DNA of 29,328 bases, from positions 1 through 29,328 of the forward strand of contig SLQM01000098.1 of the NCBI GenBank assembly GCA_007131435.1, read 5' to 3'. Source of the DNA: Syntrophomonadaceae bacterium (lineage in GTDB: Bacteria > Bacillota > Dethiobacteria > DTU022). The translations under genes and the position numbers were made by a program. Positions 7,673-15,829 of the stretch are shown piece after piece (within the stretch, counting starts at the first letter, position 1; each line of letters begins with the position of its first letter). The notes below the pieces were generated by a model. It was given only the letters and a program-made list of their open reading frames with translations. It was not told the origin of the DNA and did not search any database.

Positions 7673-10126
7673 TTAAGCTAGCATTAATTTATTCTTATTA
7701 TCAAATGGCTTTAATACATAATGTATTCCCGGGTATACTCGATATTCTTCACCTTTCCATGTAAACAATATATGGCCATCATCCCCCGTAAAGTTTGCAT
7801 TATCTTCAAAGTACAGTTTTAACACCCTGGACAAAAGCAGCGGCATACCATCCTTGCTTTCCAGTTTAACTTTTGGCAGATCATAGCTGCGGGCATTCGG
7901 CACCCGGACCTGCATAATTGCATCATGAGGGGAAAGCTCTACTGATGGTGGTGATAATACAGGCACTCTTTCAAATTCAGCGGCCCACTGGATATAGCCC
8001 TGTACTTTTTTTGTTTCGGGCAAGATATACCTGAAATGCTGGTATCGATAATAAAGCATCTGGGTAGCCCAGCATGAAGACATTCCAAACTGCATAACCG
8101 CAGGATCTCCGGGCCCCCGGGAACTCCACCCAATCTCGCCTGTTCTCGCATTATAAGTTTCATAAAGCCCTTTTGACCTGTCAAGAGTTCCAATTATCTT
8201 ATCATGGAGCTCTGCTGCTTGATCTTCATATCCAAACCTGTAAAGAACTTCGAGGGCAGAATAGTTGTTGATCATCCAGATTTGACCACGCCAGTAATAG
8301 CCATCTTTGGCATCATTATAAGCACGGTCGTCAAAAGCCACACTGGGTATACCGTAATTACCCCAGAATTTATCCGGGTCTAAAATATATTTCTCTATAA
8401 CTTTTTTTACTTTGCCAATATCAGAGCAGGCACCAACAAAAGCAGGCCACCATACTGATGGAGTAATAACTTCAATGAATTTGCCATTACGCCTGTCAAG
8501 CCAGGCTTCGTGTTCGGCGGACCATAAATCGTTTTCAATTTTGCCCTTTAATTCCTTGGCCCGCAAAATATAGCTGCTCCATTCCTGATCCAGCCCGGCC
8601 TGGGAACATAAGAAGGCAACGTTCATGTATGACTGATATAACCAGCAGTTCAAATCAATGGCGCAGAAGAAACGCGGCACCACACCGATAATAAAGCTGG
8701 GCAAAAAGCTTGGCGGATAAAACCGCGGGCTGTCATCCAGGCCAGATTCAAGGCCATTAATAAAAGAGAAAAAACCGCTCTTTAATTTCCTGTTCTCTTC
8801 CCACCACTGCAAATTTTCCCTAAGCGGCGGTAAAACCTCCTGTAAAAACTGTTCCCTTTCAATATCCTCCTGCAGCCTTTCATAAACCCGCACAGCTGCC
8901 CATGATTGCAGGGGCGGTTGTGAATAAAAATCCAGCACTCCGCGCAGGTTATCATCCAGCTTACTTGGAATCAGGTTTCTTTGAGCACCTGCAATAATTG
9001 TAACCCCTTTTGCCTTTAACCTGAAGCGCGCCTTACGGGGCGCAAATTTGTTGCCGTCCAACTGGGTAAGCAGTATATCGCCAGCCTTTTTAGGATTCCA
9101 TTCACTTATACCAATAACATGCTGCGGTGTATCCCAGCCCCAGAAAAAGGGAAAATAAACTTTTGACGGGACAGATCCCAGCCGTGTCATCTTGCCCCGT
9201 GGGGAGTAAAGACTGTTTTCAAGAGCCCAGGCTGATAAAGTGAGAATTTCATTTGCTTCCCTGCTGCCTGCGTCATAGGGGACTGGCAGATTTTGTTCAA
9301 AGAGCTGCCATCTTTTTTCTGCCGACCCGGTTAGTTTTTCCAGGTGGTCCCTGGCGCGCTCTGCTTTTTCAACCAGGCTATCTTCGCTATCTACAGAGAA
9401 AGAGATGATCACCGACCATTTGATTTTCTGATCGGGCCCTAAATCCTGCAGGGATGCCCTTAATTCCCTATCGCCATGAGCCATACCGTTCACCGGCAAA
9501 AAGAAAGCGTAAAGCTTTTGCCCGGGAACCCGGTGCCTGTTGGAAAGCTGAATGCCGCCACTTTTTTGCTGAAGGAAGTTGAAACCGTGAAGGTGAGGGT
9601 ATGGGTTTTCAAGGTCCCGCCCCAGTGTTGGCAGCAATTTAAACGCCGGTTGAACTTTTTCCATGCTACCAGTTGACAACCATTCCGTTTCCAGCAGGGC
9701 CAAATTGCTTTGCAAAAAAAACAGCCTGCTTTTTAGCGAGTAGTTTTTGTAATCAGCTCTTTCTTCTATGCAATAAGGACTAAGCTTAACTTCTCTATTT
9801 GTAGACTTCTTAAATAGAACATTTCCTTTTTCGCCATACAGGCGAACAGCAAAATCATATAACCTGCCCGCCCCAAAAGATGCCACTGTGGCAAACAGGG
9901 CGTTGCTGGACAATTTATCATTTTCCGGCACTGCCTTAAAACCGCAGTGGCTGCCCAGCTCGCTAAGGGGAGAACCGCTCGTGCTGCCGGCAATATACTG
10001 GGGCGCCCCGGAAAAAGAGGCGCGATACTTTATTGGCCTGACCAGGTTTTGAAACTGCTTGCGGAAGATAAACCACAACACCAGTAAAAAGAGGGCCAAT
10101 ACAAATAAGAAATACAAATTTAACAA
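7673..10126 (-). CDS. Membrane-anchored GH63-like glycoside hydrolase
   Basis: Large protein of 817 residues with one N-terminal hydrophobic helix (about 3-21), then a beta-rich region and an (alpha/alpha)6-barrel-like region. Signatures resembling the GH63 group (processing glucosidase and mannosylglycerate hydrolase relatives) are PFFWGWDTPQHV near 327-338, YYWRGQIWMINNYSALEVLYRFGYED, and LYETYNARTGEIG near 654. By analogy Asp332 in the WD motif and Glu656 in YETYN are the likely acid and base; this is inference. The hydrophobic anchor suggests action outside the cell. The substrate is unknown; an alpha-linked glucoside or mannoside is plausible. The start is uncertain: the TTG at 10126 has only AAGG nearly touching it, and no better codon is seen before the upstream in-frame stop. 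It is followed by the deacetylase. Ends in TAA. Confidence 0.75.
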   Translation of the reverse strand: MLNLYFLFVLALFLLVLWFIFRKQFQNLVRPIKYRASFSGAPQYIAGSTSGSPLSELGSHCGFKAVPENDKLSSNALFATVASFGAGRLYDFAVRLYGEKGNVLFKKSTNREVKLSPYCIEERADYKNYSLKSRLFFLQSNLALLETEWLSTGSMEKVQPAFKLLPTLGRDLENPYPHLHGFNFLQQKSGGIQLSNRHRVPGQKLYAFFLPVNGMAHGDRELRASLQDLGPDQKIKWSVIISFSVDSEDSLVEKAERARDHLEKLTGSAEKRWQLFEQNLPVPYDAGSREANEILTLSAWALENSLYSPRGKMTRLGSVPSKVYFPFFWGWDTPQHVIGISEWNPKKAGDILLTQLDGNKFAPRKARFRLKAKGVTIIAGAQRNLIPSKLDDNLRGVLDFYSQPPLQSWAAVRVYERLQEDIEREQFLQEVLPPLRENLQWWEENRKLKSGFFSFINGLESGLDDSPRFYPPSFLPSFIIGVVPRFFCAIDLNCWLYQSYMNVAFLCSQAGLDQEWSSYILRAKELKGKIENDLWSAEHEAWLDRRNGKFIEVITPSVWWPAFVGACSDIGKVKKVIEKYILDPDKFWGNYGIPSVAFDDRAYNDAKDGYYWRGQIWMINNYSALEVLYRFGYEDQAAELHDKIIGTLDRSKGLYETYNARTGEIGWSSRGPGDPAVMQFGMSSCWATQMLYYRYQHFRYILPETKKVQGYIQWAAEFERVPVLSPPSVELSPHDAIMQVRVPNARSYDLPKVKLESKDGMPLLLSRVLKLYFEDNANFTGDDGHILFTWKGEEYRVYPGIHYVLKPFDNKNKLMLA

Positions 10127-10276
10127 ACCCTTCAGGTAATGACTTGAAACAGCTTAAGCTATTTTTTACATACCGCAAAAATTTTAATACCAATGTTTTT
10201 AATAATTATAGTAACATAAATGATGGCAATGTAAAAATTATCTAGTCTCAAAAGATCAAAAATTGTGGCAGGGCTT

Positions 10277-12280
10277 TTAAATCTTTTCAATCTGGCACAG
10301 ACAGTCATAATAAGCTGCCTGTAATCCCATATCGGTTACCCGGCCTGGGGTGAGGCAGTTAACAGCAGCGCCGGAAGCATGCCACCAACCCTGGTATACC
10401 ATAACAGTATTATTTAAAACTGCTTCATCTAGTTCTAAAACTGCAGTCATACTCCCCCTGGGCGAAGCTATTTTAACTTTATCACCTGCTGCCAGGTTTT
10501 CTTTTTCAGCCAATACCGGGTTTACATATGTTTTTGGCACATCATTTTCACGCGGCTGGCGATTTGTTGAATGAATGGACTCCCTGGCATGAGGTGTATG
10601 GAACCAGTATTTAAATCCTTTTTCATATAAATCACGGTTTGAAAGCTCAAGAGGTTTCCGGAATACGGGCAATCCGTCACCGCATTCTTTTTCAGCCGCA
10701 TCAGAGAAAAAGTGATACCTGCCATCTTCGGTCATAAATTGATAGTCCTCCCATGGAATCTTTTCCCCGTCCGGGAATAAAAGTGGAGATCTATTTTTAA
10801 TATATTCCAGGGTTATACCATGCTTATCCGTCATCGGCTTGATGATCACCCTTAACAGATCTTCTGTTGAAAGCTGGGGAAACTCGTTACAGTTTATTAG
10901 CCTGGCCAGTTCTTTAAGGAAGCTGTACTCTGAACGACATTCACCCGGAGGTTTTGCAGCTGGATAAGCATAACTGATATACTGATGGCTCATGGAATTA
11001 TAAAAAAGCCCTTCCTCTTCCAGGAAAGATGAACAGGGTAAAACCAGGTCTGACATTTTTGCTGTATCGGTTAAAAAATGCTCAGCCGTTACAATAAAGG
11101 GTATTGTTTTCATAGTTTCAACAAGGCGATTACTGTCTGCAACCTGGACCACGGGGTTTGAACGGCTGATATACATGAACTCAATTGGAGGATCTTTAAG
11201 CTTAGTCAAAGCCTCGGCCAGCATTGGCTTTGCATAATAACGGCGCTGTGGGTGCAGGTCATTTCCGTCAAGAAAGTCGTGATCAATATAATTACTAATC
11301 CTGAAGTTTGCATAAGTTGCACCACCGCCCTTCTTACCTATGTTACCGGTTAGCGCCGCCAGGGCATCTATTGCCCGGACAGTGTTTCCGCCATTGCTGT
11401 GCCGCTGAAGGCCTATACCAATTAATATTGCAGCTGCACCTGCAGAAGCAAAGCTGAGCGCCAGGTCTTCTATTTCAGGGACACTGATTCCTGTAACCCC
11501 GGCGACCTGGTTTAAATCAAAACCCAAACATAGCTCCCGGTAACTATTATAGCCGCTGCTGTAGCGATCAATAAAGCCATAATCCAGAAGGTTGCTTTCA
11601 ATAATAACCCTGGCCATTGCCAGCGCAAGCGCACCATCGGTCCCGGGATTGATCCTTACATACTGGTCACAATCTGAAGCTGAAGCAGTTCTTACAGGGT
11701 CAATCAAGACAGCCTTTGCGCCATTTTCCCTGGCTAATCGGAGAAAAGGCAGAAGGTGAATAGAAGTATAGGCAGGGTTACGGCCCCAGATAATGATGTA
11801 TTTAGCATTCGGTAAATCATTATAGCCATGGCCAACAGAGGCGCCGAAATCATATTTTTGTGCTGCCAGACCCGCCCCCCAGCAAAGGCTGCCCTTATGA
11901 GAAGTGCAGCCTCCCAGGGCGCTGAAAAAACGGGACTCAATATTTTTTAGCAGCCCATTGTAACCGCCATCATAAAAATGAAGAAGAGAAAGTGGTCCAT
12001 GTTTATGCAATGCAGTGGTAATTTTTTCTGCCATTAGCTGCATGGCATCGTCCCAGTTGATCACCTTGAAGGAGCTTCCAACTTTCAACAATGGATTTTT
12101 AAGGCGATTTGGCCCCAGAAAACGTTCCAGGTGACTTCTGCCTTTGCTGCAAATAAAGTTCCCAGTTACCGGCAGCTTTCTATCTGGGCCTATGGAGATC
12201 AGCAAACCATCTTTTTCACTGATCTCGAAAGCACACTGATCCCAGCAGTCCAGGGGGCATACAGATTTTATTATTCCCAA
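10277..12280 (-). CDS. Molybdopterin-dependent oxidoreductase, cytoplasmic, with one [4Fe-4S] cluster
   Basis: DMSO-reductase superfamily catalytic subunit of 667 residues. The N-terminus carries the cluster motif C8-x3-C12-x3-C16 and C44 (CPLDCWDQC ... ICSKG). The SLCWGAG segment puts Cys133 where the molybdenum ligand (Cys or Sec) of formate dehydrogenases lies; this alignment was made by eye. The dinucleotide-cofactor regions follow (IIIWGRNPAYTS, GIGLQRHSNGG), and the C-terminal beta-barrel domain includes DKVKIASPRGSM. There is no twin-arginine signal, so it should be cytoplasmic. No electron-transfer subunit is adjacent, and the substrate is unknown. The TTG start is the only plausible one after the upstream stop, though its AGGAAG site is 13 bases away. 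It lies 39 bases after the Fe-alcohol dehydrogenase gene, probably cotranscribed. Ends in TAA. Confidence 0.85.
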   Translation of the reverse strand: MGIIKSVCPLDCWDQCAFEISEKDGLLISIGPDRKLPVTGNFICSKGRSHLERFLGPNRLKNPLLKVGSSFKVINWDDAMQLMAEKITTALHKHGPLSLLHFYDGGYNGLLKNIESRFFSALGGCTSHKGSLCWGAGLAAQKYDFGASVGHGYNDLPNAKYIIIWGRNPAYTSIHLLPFLRLARENGAKAVLIDPVRTASASDCDQYVRINPGTDGALALAMARVIIESNLLDYGFIDRYSSGYNSYRELCLGFDLNQVAGVTGISVPEIEDLALSFASAGAAAILIGIGLQRHSNGGNTVRAIDALAALTGNIGKKGGGATYANFRISNYIDHDFLDGNDLHPQRRYYAKPMLAEALTKLKDPPIEFMYISRSNPVVQVADSNRLVETMKTIPFIVTAEHFLTDTAKMSDLVLPCSSFLEEEGLFYNSMSHQYISYAYPAAKPPGECRSEYSFLKELARLINCNEFPQLSTEDLLRVIIKPMTDKHGITLEYIKNRSPLLFPDGEKIPWEDYQFMTEDGRYHFFSDAAEKECGDGLPVFRKPLELSNRDLYEKGFKYWFHTPHARESIHSTNRQPRENDVPKTYVNPVLAEKENLAAGDKVKIASPRGSMTAVLELDEAVLNNTVMVYQGWWHASGAAVNCLTPGRVTDMGLQAAYYDCLCQIEKI

Positions 12281-12319
12281 AAATATACACCGGCTTCCTG
12301 ATCTGATTTAGCTTTTATT

Positions 12320-13495
12320 TTAAGGAATACAGGTAAAAGCCTTCTTATAGAGGGCAATTATTTCATCCTTGCTTACCTGACGCGGGTTATTTCCCGGGCT
12401 GCCGCTGGCAATTGCTGCATCTGCCATAAGTGGTGCTTTTTCATTAAGTTTTGCTGCATCAATTCCACAGTCCTGCATTGAAGGAATCTGGATATCACTA
12501 ATGAGGTTTTTCACAGCATGAACAGAGAGCTTGGCTGCTTCCACATCAGGAAGCCCATGAATATTCTCACCCATGGCTTTAGCAACACATGCAAACCTGG
12601 TCGGGTTGGCAATCAAGCTAAATTCCATGACAGTACTTAACAGAACTGCGTTTGAGAGCCCATGGGGCACGTGGAAATTAGCTCCGATTGGTCTTGACAT
12701 CCCATGCACAAGGGTGACAGAAGAGTTGCTAAAAGCCACACCAGCTTTTAGCGCACCCATCATCACCTTATCACGCGCTTCAAGGTTATTCCCATTAGCC
12801 CATGCCTGTCTCAGGTTGCCGGCCAATAGTTTAATTGCCGACAAAGCAAAGATATCACTCATCGGGGAAGCCTTTAAGGATACGTAAGCTTCAATTGCAT
12901 GGCATAAAGCATCCATTCCTGTCGCTGCGGTCAGTGCTTTTGGCATCGAAACAGTCATCAGTGGGTCAGCGATTGCCACCTGTGGTATTAGATAACTGCT
13001 ACCGATGAGCATTTTTACATCATTTGTGGTGTCAGTTATAATTGTTACAGATGTAACTTCACTGCCAGTTCCAGAGGTTGTTGCGGCACAAATTAGTGGC
13101 ACACCTTTATTTTTAACCTTATCCAAACCCATGTAAGCCGAAATGTCCCCGTCGTTAGTAAGCATAATTGAAACTGCTTTCGCCGTATCTATCGCGCTGC
13201 CTCCACCCAACGCAAAAATGCAATCACAATCGTTCTCCCGGTAGGCCTTAATACCGGCTTTAACATAATCTATTGTTGGCTCTGTTGGAATATCATCAAA
13301 CACAGCATATTCTACCTGTTTCTTCTGTAGTGATTCCTTAACCCCATCAACGGCTCCAAGTTTAACCAAGATAGCATCTGTAATAATCAAAACCCTCTTT
13401 GAGCCTAGCTTTAAAACCTCTTCACCAATCTTGGCTATACATCCGGCACCGGTTAAAATAGTTGGTGGTAAACGAAATATCTTTTGTGGAAACAT
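12320..13495 (-). CDS. Iron-containing alcohol dehydrogenase
   Basis: Group III metal-dependent alcohol dehydrogenase of 391 residues, oxidising an alcohol or reducing an aldehyde or ketone with NAD(P). Visible motifs are GGGSAIDTAKAVS (nucleotide binding), AATTSGTGSEVTS, a GMDALCHAIEAYVS segment with a metal histidine, and HGMSRPIGANFHVPHG with the remaining histidines. The open frame extends upstream to 13729, but the ATG at 13495 is preferred: GGGAGG lies 7 bases upstream, and the family N-terminus (phenylalanine-proline-rich, then the LTGAGC beta-strand) begins there, whereas the extra 78 residues look non-coding and overlap the divergent gene. The substrate cannot be read from sequence. 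It sits next to threonine-degradation genes and a molybdopterin enzyme. Ends in TAA. Confidence 0.92.
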   Translation of the reverse strand: MFPQKIFRLPPTILTGAGCIAKIGEEVLKLGSKRVLIITDAILVKLGAVDGVKESLQKKQVEYAVFDDIPTEPTIDYVKAGIKAYRENDCDCIFALGGGSAIDTAKAVSIMLTNDGDISAYMGLDKVKNKGVPLICAATTSGTGSEVTSVTIITDTTNDVKMLIGSSYLIPQVAIADPLMTVSMPKALTAATGMDALCHAIEAYVSLKASPMSDIFALSAIKLLAGNLRQAWANGNNLEARDKVMMGALKAGVAFSNSSVTLVHGMSRPIGANFHVPHGLSNAVLLSTVMEFSLIANPTRFACVAKAMGENIHGLPDVEAAKLSVHAVKNLISDIQIPSMQDCGIDAAKLNEKAPLMADAAIASGSPGNNPRQVSKDEIIALYKKAFTCIP

Positions 13496-13517
13496 CCTAC
13501 AACCTCCCAAAAATAAT

Positions 13518-13546
13518 TTGTTATAGCATACCACAGTATATATAAC
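13518..13546 (+). promoter_or_regulatory. Candidate sigma-A promoter for the threonine dehydrogenase gene
   Basis: TTGTTA (13518-13523) and TATAAC (13541-13546) are 17 bases apart. Transcription would begin near 13553, leaving a leader of about 68 bases. That leader contains a small perfect hairpin, TCCCT (13572-13576) with AGGGA (13581-13585) around ACCC, about 35 bases before the start codon. Its role is unknown. Confidence 0.5.
13520..13525 (-). promoter_or_regulatory. Candidate -10 element for the Fe-alcohol dehydrogenase gene
   Basis: On the minus strand TATAAC (13525 to 13520) lies about 25 bases before the alcohol dehydrogenase ATG. It is the exact inverted copy of the TATAAC -10 of the opposing promoter and overlaps that promoter's -35. 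The best -35 is a poor TTAGTT 18 bases upstream. The two divergent promoters would therefore interfere or share a regulator. Confidence 0.35.
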
Positions 13547-13620
13547 TAAACTTCTCTTTATAGAAGGAAAATCCCTACCCAGGGAGAAAAATGTAGCAAG
13601 CACAATTATAGGGAGTGAAG

Positions 13621-14580
13621 ATGAAAATGAAATCTGTCCTGGTAACAGGTTCGCTAGGGCAAATTGGAACAGAACTGACGCCTTACCTGCGAAATATATA
13701 CAGCTCCGATAAGGTTGTTGCATCAGCAAAAAACATTACTGAAGGTATTGAAAATGTAACTAAAGAAGGGCCATTTGAACTGGTCGATGTTACAAAACCA
13801 GAAGAAATAAAAGCTGCATTAAAAAAATATGATATAGGCACAATATACCACCTTGCCTCCCTGCTGTCTGCAACAGGTGAAAGCAATCCCCAGGCGCTTT
13901 GGGCCGTCAATATGAACGGATTAAATAATATACTTGAAGCTGCCAGGGAATACAAGTGCGCTGTCTTTTTCCCCAGTTCAATCGCTGTGTTCGGGCCTGG
14001 CTCGCCTCAGGATAAAACCCCGCAGGACACTGTTACCAGGCCAACCAGCATCTATGGAGTTTCTAAAGTTGCAGGCGAACTGCTCTGTGACTATTACCAC
14101 CAGAAATATGGCTTGGATATTCGGGGGCTGAGATACCCCGGCGTGATATCAAATGCAGCACTTCCCGGAGGCGGAACAACTGATTATGCCGTTCACATTT
14201 TTTACGATGCAATCAGGGTAGGCAGCTATACATGCTTTTTACGGGAAGACAGCTCCATAGACATGATTTATATGCCTGATGTACTTGAAGGGGCAGTGCA
14301 GGTAATGGAAGCCGACCCGGAAAAACTTATCCATCGAAATGCATTTAATGTTTCTGCAATTACGATTACGCCCGGCAAGCTTGCCGAAGAGCTTAAAAAA
14401 TATATCCCCGGGTTTACTATCTCCTATGATATAGATCCTGTAAGGCAGGCTATTGCCGACAGCTGGCCAAACTCCCTTGATGACTCTGCGGCACGAGCAG
14501 AGTGGGGTTGGAACCCAAAATATGGGCTGGAAAAAATGACAAAAGATATGCTTAACGTTTTAAGTAAAAAACTTAATTAA
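13621..14580 (+). CDS. SDR-type L-threonine 3-dehydrogenase (NAD-dependent epimerase-like)
   Basis: Extended short-chain dehydrogenase of 319 residues. It shows an N-terminal Rossmann motif VTGSLGQIGTEL, the HLASLLSA strand, FPSSIAVFG (catalytic Ser/Thr region) and YGVSK (Tyr-x3-Lys). The family contains both sugar epimerases and short-chain L-threonine dehydrogenases; the RYPGVIS and GGGTTDYAV segments and the directly following 2-amino-3-ketobutyrate CoA ligase point strongly to threonine dehydrogenase, oxidising L-threonine to 2-amino-3-ketobutyrate with NAD+. This differs from the zinc-dependent Tdh of E. coli. The start is placed at ATG 13621, five bases after GGGAG; GTG 13615 and ATG 13627 are in frame and possible. 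Ends in TAA, 51 bases before kbl. Confidence 0.88.
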   Translation: MKMKSVLVTGSLGQIGTELTPYLRNIYSSDKVVASAKNITEGIENVTKEGPFELVDVTKPEEIKAALKKYDIGTIYHLASLLSATGESNPQALWAVNMNGLNNILEAAREYKCAVFFPSSIAVFGPGSPQDKTPQDTVTRPTSIYGVSKVAGELLCDYYHQKYGLDIRGLRYPGVISNAALPGGGTTDYAVHIFYDAIRVGSYTCFLREDSSIDMIYMPDVLEGAVQVMEADPEKLIHRNAFNVSAITITPGKLAEELKKYIPGFTISYDIDPVRQAIADSWPNSLDDSAARAEWGWNPKYGLEKMTKDMLNVLSKKLN

Positions 14581-14631
14581 AATGCTGGTTGCTTTAATTC
14601 CAACAAACAGGAAGGAGAGTTGTATAATATA

Positions 14632-15819
14632 ATGTCAAAAAAAATACTTGACGATTTGAAAAGTCAATTTGCAGGGCTTAAAGAAGAAGGGCTATATAAA
14701 AATGAACGGATTATAACCAGTTCCCAGTCTTCTGAAATAACGATAACAGGTGGAAAAAAGGTTTTAAACTTCTGTGCCAATAATTATCTTGGGCTATCCA
14801 ATCACCCTGACGTGATTAAAGCTGCCCGGGAAACCATGGAACGCTGGGGCTACGGCCTTTCTTCGGTCCGTTTTATCTGCGGCACCCAGCAGCTGCATAA
14901 AGAGCTGGAACAAAAAGTATCCGAGTTTTTGAAGACAGAAGATACCATCCTTTACGCGGCCTGTTTTGACGCCAATGGGGGAGTTTTTGAACCCCTTTTG
15001 GGCGCTGATAGCGCAATCATATCCGATGAGCTAAACCATGCCTCGATTATTGACGGGGTGAGGCTTTGCAAAGCTGCCCGCTACCGCTACCGCCATTCAG
15101 ACATGGCAGAGCTGGAAAACTGCCTGCAGGAAGCGCAGGGATCAAAATACCGGATCATTGCCACAGATGGCGTTTTTTCCATGGACGGAGATATTGCCAA
15201 GCTTCCTGAAATATGTAACCTGGCCGATAGATATGATGCCCTGGTCATGGTGGATGACTGCCATGCAACCGGGTATATTGGCAGGCAGGGCCGCGGCACA
15301 TTTGAGCACTTTGGCCTGGAAGGTAAAGTGGACCTGATTACCACTACTTTCGGCAAAGCCCTTGGCGGGGCTATGGGTGGCTGCACCTCGGGCCGTAAAG
15401 AGCTGATCGAAATGCTGCGCCAGCGTTCACGGCCCTACCTGTTTTCGAACTCCCTGGCCCCGGCCATTGCCGGAGGGACCCTTAAAGTGCTGGAGATGCT
15501 ATCGTCCTCAACTACCCTGCAGGAAAAGGTAATGGTTAATGCAAATTACTTTCGTCAGAAAATGCTCGACGCTGGCTTTACTATAGTCCCCGGCGACACG
15601 GCAATTGTGCCGGTTATGCTCTACAACGAACCGCTGGCTTTAAAAATGGCCGATTTAATGCTGGAAGAAGGTATATATGTAATCGGTTTTGCTTACCCCG
15701 TGGTACCGAAAGGAAAAGCGCGCATCAGGGTTCAGCTCTCTGCAGCACATAAGAAAAAAGACCTAGACCAGGCAATTGAAGCTTTTATCAAAGTAGGAAA
15801 GAAACTGGAGGTTATTTAG
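14632..15819 (+). CDS. kbl: 2-amino-3-ketobutyrate CoA ligase (glycine C-acetyltransferase)
   Basis: PLP-dependent alpha-oxoamine synthase of 395 residues that cleaves 2-amino-3-ketobutyrate with CoA into glycine and acetyl-CoA. Motifs: NNYLGLSNHPDVI near the N-terminus, GLSSVRFICGTQQLHKELE, DELNHASIIDG, MVDDCHATGYIG, and TTTFGKALGGAMGG with the PLP lysine. With the preceding dehydrogenase it completes the two-step threonine-to-glycine route. I start at ATG 14632, which gives the family-length N-terminus; AAGGAG lies rather far (about 14 bases), and an in-frame TTG at 14620 lies too close to it, so the start is open. Ends in TAG, with another in-frame TAG two codons later, so amber read-through would be negligible. 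It converges on the homocysteine methyltransferase. Confidence 0.95.
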   Translation: MSKKILDDLKSQFAGLKEEGLYKNERIITSSQSSEITITGGKKVLNFCANNYLGLSNHPDVIKAARETMERWGYGLSSVRFICGTQQLHKELEQKVSEFLKTEDTILYAACFDANGGVFEPLLGADSAIISDELNHASIIDGVRLCKAARYRYRHSDMAELENCLQEAQGSKYRIIATDGVFSMDGDIAKLPEICNLADRYDALVMVDDCHATGYIGRQGRGTFEHFGLEGKVDLITTTFGKALGGAMGGCTSGRKELIEMLRQRSRPYLFSNSLAPAIAGGTLKVLEMLSSSTTLQEKVMVNANYFRQKMLDAGFTIVPGDTAIVPVMLYNEPLALKMADLMLEEGIYVIGFAYPVVPKGKARIRVQLSAAHKKKDLDQAIEAFIKVGKKLEVI

Positions 15820-15829
15820 CTATAGGCAA

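Noticed and set aside
10151..10167. AGCTTAAGCT palindrome followed by T-run on the plus strand, as a terminator
   Set aside because: The stem would be only about three pairs with a four-base loop, and no plus-strand gene lies upstream.
12573..12887. 104-residue frame antisense to the alcohol dehydrogenase
   Set aside because: Shadow frame with no recognisable domain.
13496..13729. 78-residue N-terminal extension of the iron-containing alcohol dehydrogenase
   Set aside because: It has no family similarity, overlaps the divergent threonine dehydrogenase and its promoter, and ATG 13495 has a strong ribosome binding site.
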